DNA of 64,000 nucleotides from Microbacterium ginsengisoli. GTDB lineage: Bacteria > Actinomycetota > Actinomycetes > Actinomycetales > Microbacteriaceae. Position 1 is the stretch's first letter. Each line of letters starts with the position of its first letter. The notes beneath the pieces are model-generated. The model searched no databases. It worked only from the letters and a program-made list of their open reading frames with translations, and had not been told where the DNA came from. Location: the NCBI RefSeq assembly GCF_000956535.1, contig NZ_JYIY01000070.1, positions 20,407 through 84,406 on the forward strand. The letters run 5' to 3'. The position numbers and the translations under genes were made by a program. This document shows positions 7,946 through 17,734 of the stretch, in pieces.

Positions 7946-8899
7946 ATGGACCTCCGCGACATCCACACCCCCGTCATGCTCGAGCGCTACCTCGAGCTGC
8001 TCGCGCCTGCGCTCCGGGCCGACGCGCCGGTCGTCGTCGACGCGACGCTCGGCATGGGCGGTCACGCCGAGGCGCTCCTCGAGCGCCACCCGCGCGTGCG
8101 CCTGGTCGGTCTCGACCGGGACACCGACGCACTCGCGATCGCCGCTGAACGCCTGGCACCCTTCGCCGACCGCGTCATCTTCGTCCACACGGTCTACGAC
8201 GGCCTCCCCGCGGCCCTCGCCGCGAACGGCATCGCACGCATCGATGGTGCTCTGTTCGACCTCGGCGTCTCCTCGCTGCAGCTCGACGAGGTCGACCGCG
8301 GCTTCGCCTACGCGCGGGACGCGCCCCTCGACATGCGCATGGATCAGTCCGCCGGCGTCACCGCGGCCGATGTGCTGGCCGGCTACGGCGAAGGCGACCT
8401 CCGCCGCATCTTCGAGCGCTACGGCGAGGAGAAACTCGCCGGACGCTACGCGCGCGCGATCGTCGCCGCGCGTGCCGACGCGCCCATCGATCGCTCCGGA
8501 CGGCTCGTGGACATCCTGCAGGCCGCGACGCCGGCTGCGCTCCTGAATGCGGGGCACCCCGCGAAACGGGTGTTCCAGGCCCTGCGGGTCGAGGTCAACA
8601 GCGAGCTCAGCGTGCTCGAGCGCGCGATTCCATCCGCTCTCGACGCGCTGCGTGTCGGAGGACGCCTCGTGGTGATGTCGTACCAGTCGCTCGAGGATCG
8701 GCTCGTCAAGCGTGTGTTCGCCGAGGCATCGACATCGACCGCGCCGCGGGGGCTCCCGGTCGAGCTCGAGGAGTTCGCCCCTCGATTCCGTCTGCTCGTG
8801 AAGGGGGCCGAGCAGGCGTCCGACGCCGAGCGCGCCCGCAACCCCCGTTCCGCACCCGTGCGCCTGCGCGCCGTCGAGAGGATCCGTGACGCCGCATGA
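7946..8899 (+). CDS. rsmH: 16S rRNA (cytosine1402-N4)-methyltransferase RsmH
   Basis: 317-residue SAM-dependent methyltransferase modifying C1402 in the decoding centre of 16S rRNA. Visible family signatures are [13 protein letters not shown] at the N-terminus, the SAM-binding [15 protein letters not shown] at about residues 32-46, [18 protein letters not shown] near 107-124, and the C-terminal [11 protein letters not shown] motif. It is the second gene of the dcw cluster and overlaps the next gene by 4 bases, indicating translational coupling. Confidence 0.96.
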   Translation: MDLRDIHTPVMLERYLELLAPALRADAPVVVDATLGMGGHAEALLERHPRVRLVGLDRDTDALAIAAERLAPFADRVIFVHTVYDGLPAALAANGIARIDGALFDLGVSSLQLDEVDRGFAYARDAPLDMRMDQSAGVTAADVLAGYGEGDLRRIFERYGEEKLAGRYARAIVAARADAPIDRSGRLVDILQAATPAALLNAGHPAKRVFQALRVEVNSELSVLERAIPSALDALRVGGRLVVMSYQSLEDRLVKRVFAEASTSTAPRGLPVELEEFAPRFRLLVKGAEQASDAERARNPRSAPVRLRAVERIRDAA

Positions 8900-9498
8900 G
8901 CACCGCCACCGTCGCGCCGGTCGCGCATCCCCACCTGCTCGACGAGGACCTCCTCGTCTCCACCCCCCGCCCGCTCCGCGTCGTCGCGCCGGCGCGACGA
9001 CGCCGGCCGCGAGTGGCCTATGCCGTGGTCGCCGTCATCGGGGCGCTGCTGATCGCCGGCGCTCAGATGGGACTGTCCATCCTGACCACACAGTCGACCT
9101 TCGACATCTCGTCAGTGGCGCAGCAGCAGCGCACGCTCAACCTGCAGAAGCAGGTGCTCAACGACAAGATCATGGGTCTCACCTCGCCCCAGTACCTTGC
9201 GGCGAACGCCGCGGCACTCGGCATGGTCACCGGCCAGAGCCCCAGCTACCTGCGGTTGAGCGACGGCGCGGTTCTCGGACCGCAGCGCGCGTCGAACGCG
9301 ACATCCTCCCTCGACGCTCTCGGCAACGGCTCGGTGCCGAACGCCCTCATCGCCACGACGCCGCTCGTCAGCAACGCGCAGGCGACGATCAACGGAGCCA
9401 TCGCGCCCACGCCGGCCCCGGCCGCCTCCGCGGCGGCTGCGAATCCGGCGACACCCCCCGCGCTGACCGACGGGCTGCCGACCCCGGCCACACACTGA
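8896..9498 (+). CDS. ftsL: FtsL-like division protein
   Basis: 200-residue bitopic membrane protein in the ftsL position between rsmH and ftsI. It has a basic cytoplasmic N-terminus (RRRRPR at 35-40), one membrane helix at about 40-60 and a periplasmic-side coiled-coil-like stretch ([20 protein letters not shown]). The Ala/Pro-rich tail of about 50 residues is longer than in model FtsL proteins. FtsL forms the FtsQ-FtsB-FtsL complex that activates FtsW-FtsI. Identification rests mainly on position and topology because FtsL diverges quickly. Confidence 0.8.
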   Translation: MSTATVAPVAHPHLLDEDLLVSTPRPLRVVAPARRRRPRVAYAVVAVIGALLIAGAQMGLSILTTQSTFDISSVAQQQRTLNLQKQVLNDKIMGLTSPQYLAANAAALGMVTGQSPSYLRLSDGAVLGPQRASNATSSLDALGNGSVPNALIATTPLVSNAQATINGAIAPTPAPAASAAAANPATPPALTDGLPTPATH

Positions 9499-9502
9499 AT
9501 CC

Positions 9503-11293
9503 ATGACGTCCCGCAACAGCCGCAGCACGCGGCGTCGCACCGTCGTCGGCTTCGCGATCGTGCTCGCCGTGCTCGCCGTCTTCACGGTCCGGCTCGTCGA
9601 CATCCAGGTCGTCAACGCGGATGCGAACGTGCAGCAGGCCATGACGCTCGGCTACGGCGTCGAGCGCACCGTCAACGGCACCCGCGGCTCGATCGTCGAC
9701 ATGTACGGAAACGTGCTCGCCGGCACCGTGACCCGCTACGACGTGCAGATCGACCCGAGCACGACCAGCTCGACCGTGTCGCAGAAGCAGTCGGACGGAA
9801 CGACGGCGAGCATCGGCTGGTCGGCCGCCGCCGCCCAGATCGCGTCGATCCTGGGCAAGACCCCGGCCGACGTCGAGAAGGTGGTCAGCGACGCGCTCGC
9901 TGTCAACCCGAAATCGCAGTACGCGATCCTCGCGAAAGCCGTCGACACCGATGCGTACACCAAGCTCTCCGCTCTCGGGCTGCCCTACCTCTCCTTCCCG
10001 ACCCACCCCGTGCGCACCTACCCCGACGGTGCGGTCGCCGGCAACCTCGTGGGATTCGTCGGCTCGGACGAGCAGGCCCTCGCCGGTCTCGAGCTCTCGC
10101 AGCAGTCGTGCCTGCAGCAGACGAACGGCGTCGTGCGCTATCAGCGCGGCAAAGACGGTGTCATGATCCCGGGTACGGAGGAGACGACACCCGCCGTGGA
10201 CGGCGGCACCGTCACTCTCACGATCGATCGCGATCTGCAGTGGTACATGCAGCAGCTCATCGCCGAACAGGTGCAGAAACGCGCCGCCGTCAGCGGAACG
10301 ATCACCGTGGTCGACATCAAGACCGGCGACATCCGTGCGGCCGCGGAGTACCCGACGGTCGACCCGAACAACATCAACGCGACCGCGCCCGAGTACTGGC
10401 GCAGCCACATCTTCACCGACACGTTCGAACCCGGCTCGACCTTCAAGGCCCTCACCGCCTCGATGCTCATCGATTCCGGCACCTCGACCGCCACCTCGAC
10501 GGCATCGGTTCCCGGACGCATCACCTTCCCGAACGGGGCGACGGTGGTGGATGACTCGAACCACCGCACGGAGCTGTACACGCTCGCCGGAGTGCTGATG
10601 GACTCCTCGAACGTCGGTGCGTCGATCCTCGGATCCCAGCTCGCCCCCGATGTGCGCTACGGCTACCTGCAGAAGTTCGGCATCGGACAGGGCAGCGCCG
10701 TCGGCTTCATCGGCGAGGCGAAGGGCGATCTGCCGCCGGTGAGCGCCTGGGACCGGCAGAAGATCTACGACACGACCTACGGCCAGGGCCTCACCACGAC
10801 CGTCCCGGAGCTGCTCACCGCCTACATGGCGATCGCCAACGGCGGCGAGAAGATCCCGCTGAAGCTCGTGCAGTCCTGCACGGCGTCCGATGGCACCGTC
10901 ACCACCCCGGCCGAGCCGGCCGCGACCCGGGTCATGAGCACGGATGCCGCTCAGCAGGTCACCGACATCCTCGAGAACGTCGCGACCCAGGGCCCGCTCG
11001 CCAAGGCCGTCTCCATCCCGGGCTACGTCCTCGCGTTCAAGACCGGAACCGGTCAGCAGTACGACGCCGCGACCGGCGGCTACAAGGTCGGCGCGTACTT
11101 CACGACCCTGATCGGGTTCGCCCCCGCCGACAACCCCCAGTACCTTGTCGCGATTACCCTGAACGAGCCCCAGACGATAACCTCGTCGGCGGCCAACGCA
11201 GAAGGGTTCCAGAAGGCGATGACCCAGGTTCTGAAGACCTACCGGGTGCTCCCCGACGACGCGCAGCCGGTCACGCTGCCCAAGTTCGGCTGA
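9503..11293 (+). CDS. ftsI: Peptidoglycan D,D-transpeptidase FtsI (class B penicillin-binding protein)
   Basis: 596-residue septal transpeptidase. An N-terminal membrane anchor is at about residues 13-34, followed by a dimerisation domain starting near TRGSIVDMYG. The transpeptidase domain carries the active-site SxxK at S312 (GSTFK), the SSN motif at 368-370 and KTG at 513-515. It cross-links septal peptidoglycan with FtsW. It starts 5 bases after ftsL. Directly after it (4 bases) comes murF; the murE gene normally found here is missing. Confidence 0.96.
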   Translation: MTSRNSRSTRRRTVVGFAIVLAVLAVFTVRLVDIQVVNADANVQQAMTLGYGVERTVNGTRGSIVDMYGNVLAGTVTRYDVQIDPSTTSSTVSQKQSDGTTASIGWSAAAAQIASILGKTPADVEKVVSDALAVNPKSQYAILAKAVDTDAYTKLSALGLPYLSFPTHPVRTYPDGAVAGNLVGFVGSDEQALAGLELSQQSCLQQTNGVVRYQRGKDGVMIPGTEETTPAVDGGTVTLTIDRDLQWYMQQLIAEQVQKRAAVSGTITVVDIKTGDIRAAAEYPTVDPNNINATAPEYWRSHIFTDTFEPGSTFKALTASMLIDSGTSTATSTASVPGRITFPNGATVVDDSNHRTELYTLAGVLMDSSNVGASILGSQLAPDVRYGYLQKFGIGQGSAVGFIGEAKGDLPPVSAWDRQKIYDTTYGQGLTTTVPELLTAYMAIANGGEKIPLKLVQSCTASDGTVTTPAEPAATRVMSTDAAQQVTDILENVATQGPLAKAVSIPGYVLAFKTGTGQQYDAATGGYKVGAYFTTLIGFAPADNPQYLVAITLNEPQTITSSAANAEGFQKAMTQVLKTYRVLPDDAQPVTLPKFG

Positions 11294-11297
11294 GCGG

Positions 11298-12710
11298 ATG
11301 ATCGCGCTCACCCTCGGCGAGATCGCCGACGTCCTGCATGGCCGTCTCGTGACGGCCGCCTCCGACGCCGTTGACACGGTGGTGTCCGGACTCGTCGACA
11401 CCGACTCCCGCCAGATCGCACCCGGCGACATCTTCGTCGCCAAGCCCGGCGAGACCACCGACGGTCATCTGTTCGTCGACGCCGCGGTCGCCGCGGGCGC
11501 GGCGCTCGCCATCGTCGAGCGGGAGGTGGCGGCATCCGTCTCCCAGATCGTCGTCGCCGACGTCGTCGTCGCCCTCGCCGAACTCGCCCGCGAGGTCGTC
11601 GGGCGCGTGCGGGCGGCGGGGGATCTGCGGATCGTCGGCATCACCGGATCCAACGGCAAGACCACGACCAAGAACATGCTCGCCCGCATCCTCGAGGCCG
11701 AAGGGGAGACCGTCGCGCCGCGCGCGTCGTTCAACAACGAGGTCGGTGCACCGCTGACGATGCTGAGGGTGACGGCGGGCACGCGGTTCCTCGTGAGCGA
11801 GTTCGGTGCCAGCGGACCGGGCGAGATCGCCCGACTCGCGGGGCTGGTCACCCCCGACGTGGTCGTCGAGCTCATGGTCGGCATGGCCCACGCGGGCGGT
11901 TTCGGTGGTATCGAGGCGACCTTCCTCGCGAAATCCGAGCTCGTCCACGCGATGCGCGGCGGCGGCGTCGCCGTGCTGAACCGCGACGACGAGCGGGTGC
12001 GCCGCATGGCGCCGATCGCCCTCGAGAAGGACGGCGAGGTGCGCTGGTTCGGCCACTCCGCAGAGGCCGACGTGCAGGCGACGGATGTCTCGGTCTCCGC
12101 GTCCGGCACCGCCTTCACCGTGCACGCCGGAGGACAGGCGCTGCCGGTCCGGCTGCGGGTGCTCGGCGCCCACCACGTCAACAACGCCCTCGCCGCGATC
12201 GCGGCGGCCGGCGCGCTCGGTGTCGAGCTCGCGGCATCCATCGCCCGCCTCGAGACCCTCGAGCTCGCAGAGCGCTGGCGCATGCAGCCGCTCGGCTCGG
12301 ACCGTGTGCGCATCATCAACGACGCCTACAACGCGAGCCCCGACTCGATGGTCGCGGCTCTGCGCACCCTCGCCCAGATCACCGGCGAGGGCGAGCGCAC
12401 AGTCGCGGTTCTCGGCGCGATGAGCGAGCTCGGCGAGTACGCCGGCGAGGAGCACGACCGTATCGGCGAACTCGCGGTGCGACTGCGTATCCAGCGGATC
12501 GTGATCGTGGGTGCCGCCGCCCGACGGATGTTCCTCGCCGCCGTGGCCGAGGGGTCGTGGAGCGACGAGGCCGTGTTCTTCGCGACCGCCGACGAGGCCT
12601 ACGACTACCTGCTCACCGAGCTCCGCGACGGCGACCGCGTGCTCGTGAAGTCGTCGAACTCGGCGGGTCTGCGATTCTTGGGCGACCGTCTGGGAGAATC
12701 GTTCTCGTGA
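11298..12710 (+). CDS. murF: UDP-N-acetylmuramoyl-tripeptide--D-alanyl-D-alanine ligase
   Basis: 470-residue Mur ligase adding D-Ala-D-Ala to the UDP-MurNAc-tripeptide in the cytoplasm. The ATP-binding GSNGKTTTKNML motif lies at about residues 117-128, the central domain carries AHAGGFGG and AVLNRDD, and the C-terminal domain has INDAYNASPDSM and VLGAMSELG, which are characteristic of MurF rather than MurE. No second Mur ligase of MurE type is present next to it. Its stop codon overlaps the mraY start. Confidence 0.95.
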   Translation: MIALTLGEIADVLHGRLVTAASDAVDTVVSGLVDTDSRQIAPGDIFVAKPGETTDGHLFVDAAVAAGAALAIVEREVAASVSQIVVADVVVALAELAREVVGRVRAAGDLRIVGITGSNGKTTTKNMLARILEAEGETVAPRASFNNEVGAPLTMLRVTAGTRFLVSEFGASGPGEIARLAGLVTPDVVVELMVGMAHAGGFGGIEATFLAKSELVHAMRGGGVAVLNRDDERVRRMAPIALEKDGEVRWFGHSAEADVQATDVSVSASGTAFTVHAGGQALPVRLRVLGAHHVNNALAAIAAAGALGVELAASIARLETLELAERWRMQPLGSDRVRIINDAYNASPDSMVAALRTLAQITGEGERTVAVLGAMSELGEYAGEEHDRIGELAVRLRIQRIVIVGAAARRMFLAAVAEGSWSDEAVFFATADEAYDYLLTELRDGDRVLVKSSNSAGLRFLGDRLGESFS

Positions 12711-13816
12711 GATCCCTGCTGACCGCCGCCGCGATCTCCCTCGCGTTCACACTGTTCCTCACGCCGGTCTTCCTGCGCCTCTTCCGCCGATGGGGCTGGG
12801 GTCAGGTCATCCGCACCCCGGAGAACATCCACAACCCGAGCCACGGCGCCAAGCGCGGCACGCCGACCATGGGCGGCACGATCTTCATCGTCGGCACGCT
12901 CGTCGGCTACTTCATCGGCACGTTCGTCGGCCGGAATCCGCCGACGATCTCCGGGCTCCTGGTGATCTGGATGATGGTCGGCTTCGGTGTGGTCGGGTTC
13001 ATCGACGACTTCATGAAGGTGCGGCGGCAGAACAGCCTGGGTCTCAGCGGCTGGCGCAAAGTGGCCGGCCAGGGCGTCGTCGTCGTGGTCTTCGGCATCG
13101 CCGCACTCAACTTCCCGAACGGCGACGGACAGACCCCCGCAAGCCCGTTCGTCTCGCTCTTCCGCGATGTTCCGTGGCTGTCGTTCATGGCGCTCGGCGC
13201 GGTGATCGGATGGATCCTGTACCTCGCCTGGATCGCCCTGCTCGGCGTGGCGAGCTCCAACTCCGTGAACGTGTCGGACGGGCTCGACGGCCTCGCGGCG
13301 GGCTCGGCCATCTTCGTCACGAGCGCCCTCGCCCTCGTCGCCTTCTGGCAGTTCAAGCAGCCCTGTGACGCCGTGACGGCGCACGCCGGACTCAGCGAGG
13401 CCTGCTATCAGACCCGGGACCCGTTCGACCTCGCGATCATCGCCGCCTCGTTCATCGGCGCACTGGTCGGGTTCCTGTGGTGGAACGCGCCGAAGGCGAA
13501 GGTGTTCATGGGCGACGTCGGGTCGATGTCGATCGGCGGCGTGATCGCCGCCCTCGCGATCCTCACCCGCACCGAGATCCTGCTCGTCGTCATCGCCGGC
13601 GTCTACGTCATCGCCTCCGGGTCCGTCATCCTCCAGCGGGTCTACTTCAAACTGACCCGAGGCAAGCGGCTGTTCCTCATGAGCCCCCTGCACCATCACC
13701 TCGAGATGCGTGGCTGGGCGGAGATCACGATCGTCGTGCGCATGTGGATCATCGCGGGCCTGCTGGCACTCTCCGGCGTCGGCCTGTTCTACGTGGAGTG
13801 GCTGGTGCGCCTGTGA
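12707..13816 (+). CDS. mraY: Phospho-N-acetylmuramoyl-pentapeptide-transferase
   Basis: 369-residue polytopic enzyme making lipid I from UDP-MurNAc-pentapeptide and undecaprenyl phosphate. Family motifs are RGTPTMGG near residue 47, the first Asp motif GFIDDFMKV, the NVSDGLDGLAAG motif and HHHLEMRGWAE near the C-terminus. About ten membrane helices are apparent. GTG 12707 is chosen because it overlaps the murF stop by 4 bases (GTGA) and gives the normal MraY N-terminus; the longer open frame upstream is antisense-like murF sequence. Confidence 0.96.
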   Translation: MRSLLTAAAISLAFTLFLTPVFLRLFRRWGWGQVIRTPENIHNPSHGAKRGTPTMGGTIFIVGTLVGYFIGTFVGRNPPTISGLLVIWMMVGFGVVGFIDDFMKVRRQNSLGLSGWRKVAGQGVVVVVFGIAALNFPNGDGQTPASPFVSLFRDVPWLSFMALGAVIGWILYLAWIALLGVASSNSVNVSDGLDGLAAGSAIFVTSALALVAFWQFKQPCDAVTAHAGLSEACYQTRDPFDLAIIAASFIGALVGFLWWNAPKAKVFMGDVGSMSIGGVIAALAILTRTEILLVVIAGVYVIASGSVILQRVYFKLTRGKRLFLMSPLHHHLEMRGWAEITIVVRMWIIAGLLALSGVGLFYVEWLVRL

Positions 13817-15363
13817 CGGCCGCCTCGCGGCTCGACACCCTCACCAGCTGGCACGCCGACTGGTCCGGCGTGCGCGTCGCGGTGCTCGGCCTCTCGGTCA
13901 CCGGATTCTCCGTCGCCGACACGGTCGCCGAGCTCGGTGCCGAGGTGCTCGTGCTGACGGAGAACGCCGACGAGGAGTACGCGACACTCCTGCCCGTCAT
14001 CGGCGCCGCCCTCCACCTCGGTCCGCTCGACGCCCTTCCTGCGGCGCTCACCGACTTCGCGCCCGATGTGGTCATCGCATCCCCGGGGTTCTCGCCGCGG
14101 CATCCGGTCATCGAGGCCGTGCGCGACGCGGGCATCGCCCTGTGGGGAGACGTCGAGCTCGCCTGGCGGGTGCGCGACAAGGTGCTGCGCGCCGACGGCA
14201 CGCCGGCCGAGTGGGTGCTCGTCACCGGCACCAACGGCAAGACCACCACGACCCGGCTCGCCGCGACGATGCTCGTCGAGGGCGGGCTGCGTGCGGCGCC
14301 CTGCGGCAACATCGGCGTGCCCGTGCTCGACGCCGTGCGCGACCCGCTCGGGTTCGACGTGCTCGTCGTCGAACTCTCCAGTCACCAGCTCTGGTATCTC
14401 GGGCTGCAGAGCGGCCCCGAGCCGCTGTCGCCCCACGCCGCGGTCTGCCTGAACCTCGCCGACGACCACCTCGAATGGCACGGCTCCTTCGAGGCCTACC
14501 GCGACGCCAAGGCCGTCGTGTACCGCCACACGAAGGTCGCGTGCGTGTACAACAAGGCAGACGCTGCGACCCTCCGCATGGTCGAGGAGGCCGAGGTCGT
14601 CGAGGGCGCCCGAGCCATCGGCTTCGACCTGGGCGTGCCCGGCCCGAGCGACCTCGGCGTCGTCGACGGCATCCTCGTCGACCGGGCGTTCCTCGAGGAG
14701 CGCCGCACCAGTGCCCTCGAGCTGACGACCGTCGCCGACCTCGCCGCCCGCGACCTCGCCGCCCCGCACGTCGTCGCGAACATCCTGGCCGCCAGCGCCC
14801 TCGCCCGCTCGCTCGATGTCGCCCCCGCCGCGATCCGCACCGCCCTCGAGAACTTCACGCTCGACCCGCACCGCATCCAGGTCGTCGGCCGTGCCGGCGG
14901 CATCGTGTGGGTCGACGACTCGAAGGCGACCAACCCTCATGCCGCGGCCTCGTCGCTCGCCGCATACCCGGGCGCGATCTGGGTCGTCGGCGGACTGCTG
15001 AAGGGCGTCGACATCGGGGAGCTCGTCGCCGCGCGAGGCGGTCGCGCGAAAGCCGTCGTCGTGATCGGCGTCGACCGGACGGCGATCGTCGCGGCGTTCC
15101 AGCGACACGCGCCCGAGGTGCCCCTCATCGAGGTCGACCACGCTCAGACTGAGAGCGTCATGGCGCGCGCGGTGCAGGCTGCCGGCGAGGTCGCCCGTGA
15201 CGGGGACGTCGTGCTGCTCGCCCCCGCCGCGGCATCCTTCGACCAGTTCGCGTCGTACGCCGACCGCGGCAACAAGTTCGCCGCAGCGGTGAAGGACTGG
15301 ATCGAGAGGAACGCCGGTGGAGGATCGCACCCAGACGCCCCCGGCGACACCTCCGGACACTGA
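13813..15363 (+). CDS. murD: UDP-N-acetylmuramoyl-L-alanine--D-glutamate ligase
   Basis: 516-residue Mur ligase adding D-glutamate to UDP-MurNAc-L-Ala. The ATP loop GTNGKTTTT starts at about residue 139, with CGNIGVP, ELSSHQLWYL and LNLADDHLEWHGS following, and VDDSKATNPHAA in the C-terminal domain. GTG 13813 overlaps the mraY stop (GTGA). It is longer than E. coli MurD because of N-terminal and C-terminal extensions, and its 3' end overlaps the ftsW start by 47 bases. Confidence 0.95.
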   Translation: MTAASRLDTLTSWHADWSGVRVAVLGLSVTGFSVADTVAELGAEVLVLTENADEEYATLLPVIGAALHLGPLDALPAALTDFAPDVVIASPGFSPRHPVIEAVRDAGIALWGDVELAWRVRDKVLRADGTPAEWVLVTGTNGKTTTTRLAATMLVEGGLRAAPCGNIGVPVLDAVRDPLGFDVLVVELSSHQLWYLGLQSGPEPLSPHAAVCLNLADDHLEWHGSFEAYRDAKAVVYRHTKVACVYNKADAATLRMVEEAEVVEGARAIGFDLGVPGPSDLGVVDGILVDRAFLEERRTSALELTTVADLAARDLAAPHVVANILAASALARSLDVAPAAIRTALENFTLDPHRIQVVGRAGGIVWVDDSKATNPHAAASSLAAYPGAIWVVGGLLKGVDIGELVAARGGRAKAVVVIGVDRTAIVAAFQRHAPEVPLIEVDHAQTESVMARAVQAAGEVARDGDVVLLAPAAASFDQFASYADRGNKFAAAVKDWIERNAGGGSHPDAPGDTSGH

Positions 15364-16597
15364 CCCCGGGCGGCGCGGGATCGCCGCCCGCATCCATCTG
15401 GGGCGCGTGTTCACGCCGCTTCCGGGCGAATACCTCGTGATCGTCTCGACCGTGCTGGTGCTCACCGGGTTCGGGCTGGTCATGATCCTCTCCGCCACCT
15501 CCGCGACAGCGACGGAGTCGGGGGGGAACCCGTATTCGGCCGTGCTGAAGCAGGCCCTGTTCGCGGCGGTCGGCATCCCCTTGATGTTCATCGCCTCGCG
15601 GATGCCGGTCGGGTTCTGGAAGCGCATGGCCTGGCCGTTCCTGATCTTCGCCCTCCTCGTGCAGCTCCTCGTCTACGTCCCCGGCCTCGGCGTCCACGCC
15701 GGAGGCAACCAGGCCTGGATCCAGGTGGGTCCGTTCCAGGCGCAGCCCAGCGAGTTCGTGAAGATGGGCATGGCGCTGTGGATCGCGGCCGTGCTCGCCC
15801 GCAAGGGCCCGCTGCTGTCGAACTGGCGCCACGTGTACGTGCCGGTCGTTCCGGGAGCACTGCTCGCGATGGGCACCGTGCTCGCCGGCGGCGACCTCGG
15901 CACCACGATGGTGCTTGTGGCGCTGCTCATCGGCGCCCTCTTCTTCTCGGGCGTCAAGCTGCGCATCTTCGTGCTCCCGCTCGTCGTCTTCGTGGCCGGA
16001 TGCTTCGTCTTCGCCGTGACCAATTCGAACCGTCTCGCGCGCATCCTGAGCTTCCTGAATCCGGATACCGCGTCGTGCTACTACAACGAGTGCTACCAGC
16101 CTCTGCACGGCATCTGGGGTCTCGCCGGAGGTGGCATCTTCGGCCTCGGCCTCGGCAACTCCAAGGAGAAGTACGACTGGCTGCCGGCCGCGCCCAACGA
16201 CTACATCTTCGCGATCGTCGGGGAGGAGCTCGGGCTCGTCGGATGCCTCCTTCTGCTCTCGCTGTTCGTGGTGCTCGCGGTCGGCATCTTCCGCATCATC
16301 CGTCGCACCGACGACCTATTCGTGCGGGTCGCGTCGGGCGCGATCGTGACGTGGATCACCGCGCAGGCGTTCATGAACATCGCCGTCGTGCTGCGCATCT
16401 TCCCGGTGCTGGGCGTGCCGCTGCCGTTCGTCTCGCAGGGAGGCACGTCCCTCGTGTCCGTGCTGTTCGCGTCGGGCGTGCTGTTGTCGTTCACGCGATC
16501 GCTGCCGCAGCCGGTCGCGCTCACCTCCCCGGTCGTCACGACCGCCGCGGCCCCGGCCCCGCGCGGTCGCCGACCCGTGGAGGATGTCGCGCGGTGA
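15317..16597 (+). CDS. ftsW: Peptidoglycan glycosyltransferase FtsW
   Basis: 426-residue SEDS-family polytopic protein that polymerises lipid II at the septum with FtsI. About ten membrane helices begin near residue 38. Typical SEDS segments include QPSEFVKMG, GGIFGLGLGNSKEKYDWLPA, DYIFAIVGEELG and PFVSQGGTSL. The start is GTG 15317 with GCCGGTGGAGG context, inside the murD 3' end. Because of this overlap the first 15 codons are shared with murD in another frame. A later start would remove only the disordered N-terminus. Confidence 0.95.
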   Translation: MEDRTQTPPATPPDTDPGRRGIAARIHLGRVFTPLPGEYLVIVSTVLVLTGFGLVMILSATSATATESGGNPYSAVLKQALFAAVGIPLMFIASRMPVGFWKRMAWPFLIFALLVQLLVYVPGLGVHAGGNQAWIQVGPFQAQPSEFVKMGMALWIAAVLARKGPLLSNWRHVYVPVVPGALLAMGTVLAGGDLGTTMVLVALLIGALFFSGVKLRIFVLPLVVFVAGCFVFAVTNSNRLARILSFLNPDTASCYYNECYQPLHGIWGLAGGGIFGLGLGNSKEKYDWLPAAPNDYIFAIVGEELGLVGCLLLLSLFVVLAVGIFRIIRRTDDLFVRVASGAIVTWITAQAFMNIAVVLRIFPVLGVPLPFVSQGGTSLVSVLFASGVLLSFTRSLPQPVALTSPVVTTAAAPAPRGRRPVEDVAR

Positions 16598-17667
16598 CCA
16601 CCTACCTGCTCGCCGGCGGGGGAACCGCCGGTCATGTGAACCCGCTGCTCGCCGTCGCCGACGCGCTGCGTGCGCGCGAACCCGAGGCATCCGTCCTGGT
16701 TCTCGGCACCCGTGAGGGCCTCGAGGCGCGCCTCGTGCCGCTGCGCGGCTACGAGCTGCTCTTCATCGACAAAGTGCCGTTCCCGCGCCGCCCCGACCGC
16801 GCGGCCCTCGCCTTCCCGCGTCGCTTCGCGCGAGCGGTGCGGGCGGTGCGTCGCGACATCCGGGAGCGCGGCGTCGATGTCGTCGTCGGGTTCGGTGGGT
16901 ACGCGGCGGCTCCCGCCTATGTCGCCGCGCGCCGCGAGCACGTGCCGTTCGTCGTGCACGAGGCCAACGCGAAGCCCGGGCTCGCGAACGTGCTGGGCGC
17001 GCGCCGCGCGGCCGCCGTCGGGGTCGCGTTCGAGGGCACGCCGCTGCGGCGAGCCGAGGTCGTCGGGATGCCGCTGCGTCGCGAGATCGTCGATCTCGAC
17101 CGGTCGGCGCGCCGGGCCGAGGGTGCGGCGGCGTTCGGGCTCGATCCGGCGCGCCCGACGCTGCTCGTGTTCGGCGGCTCGCTCGGCGCGCAGCGGCTCA
17201 ACGAGGCGTTCGGCGGCGCCTGGCGGGACGTGCTCGATGCCGGCTGGCAGCTGGTGCACGTGACGGGGGAGCGCTCCGATCTCGCCGACCCGGGTGCGAC
17301 GGGCTACGCGCTGCGGCGCTACGTCGACCGAATGGACCTCGCGTTCGCCGCGGCCGACGCGATCGTGTCGCGGTCGGGTGCGGCGACGGTGAGCGAGATC
17401 AGCGCGCTCGGCATCCCCGCGGTCTACGTGCCCTACGCGGTCGGCAACGGCGAGCAGGCGCTCAACGCCGCCTCCGCTGTGCGCGCCGGTGCCGCGAGGC
17501 TGATCGCCGACGGGGAGTTCACCCCTGACCGGGTGCGGTCCGAGGTCGTACCGCTGCTCGCCGATGCCGCGGCGCTCCAGGCGATGACGGATGCCGCTTC
17601 CCTCGTCGGCACCCGGCACGGCGCCGAGAACGTGGTCGCCCTCATCGACCGGGCACTGGGTCGCTGA
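16594..17667 (+). CDS. murG: UDP-N-acetylglucosamine--lipid I N-acetylglucosaminyltransferase MurG
   Basis: 357-residue GT28 glycosyltransferase converting lipid I to lipid II at the cytoplasmic membrane face. The N-terminal glycine-rich loop GGGTAGHVNPLLA is at about residues 7-19, GFGGYAAAPAY follows, and the nucleotide-sugar site includes FGGSLGAQRLNEAF, SRSGAATVSEISALG and YAVGNGEQALNA. GTG 16594 overlaps the ftsW stop by 4 bases. Confidence 0.96.
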   Translation: MTTYLLAGGGTAGHVNPLLAVADALRAREPEASVLVLGTREGLEARLVPLRGYELLFIDKVPFPRRPDRAALAFPRRFARAVRAVRRDIRERGVDVVVGFGGYAAAPAYVAARREHVPFVVHEANAKPGLANVLGARRAAAVGVAFEGTPLRRAEVVGMPLRREIVDLDRSARRAEGAAAFGLDPARPTLLVFGGSLGAQRLNEAFGGAWRDVLDAGWQLVHVTGERSDLADPGATGYALRRYVDRMDLAFAAADAIVSRSGAATVSEISALGIPAVYVPYAVGNGEQALNAASAVRAGAARLIADGEFTPDRVRSEVVPLLADAAALQAMTDAASLVGTRHGAENVVALIDRALGR

Positions 17668-17719
17668 GAGTCTCGCGGCGGCGCCCGCGCGCCCGCGGCT
17701 CGTGCAGGATCGGCGAGCC

Positions 17720-17725
17720 TAGGAT
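17720..17725 (+). promoter_or_regulatory. -10 element upstream of murC
   Basis: TAGGAT, 9 bases, ATG 17735. It lies in the 67-base gap after murG, the first real gap in the cluster since mraZ-rsmH, and suggests an internal promoter giving a leaderless or nearly leaderless murC transcript. Confidence 0.45.
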
Positions 17726-17734
17726 TGACGGGTC

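Noticed and set aside
13789..15627. 612-codon minus-strand frame opposite murD/ftsW
   Set aside because: Shadow frame without motifs, in the middle of a compact plus-strand operon.
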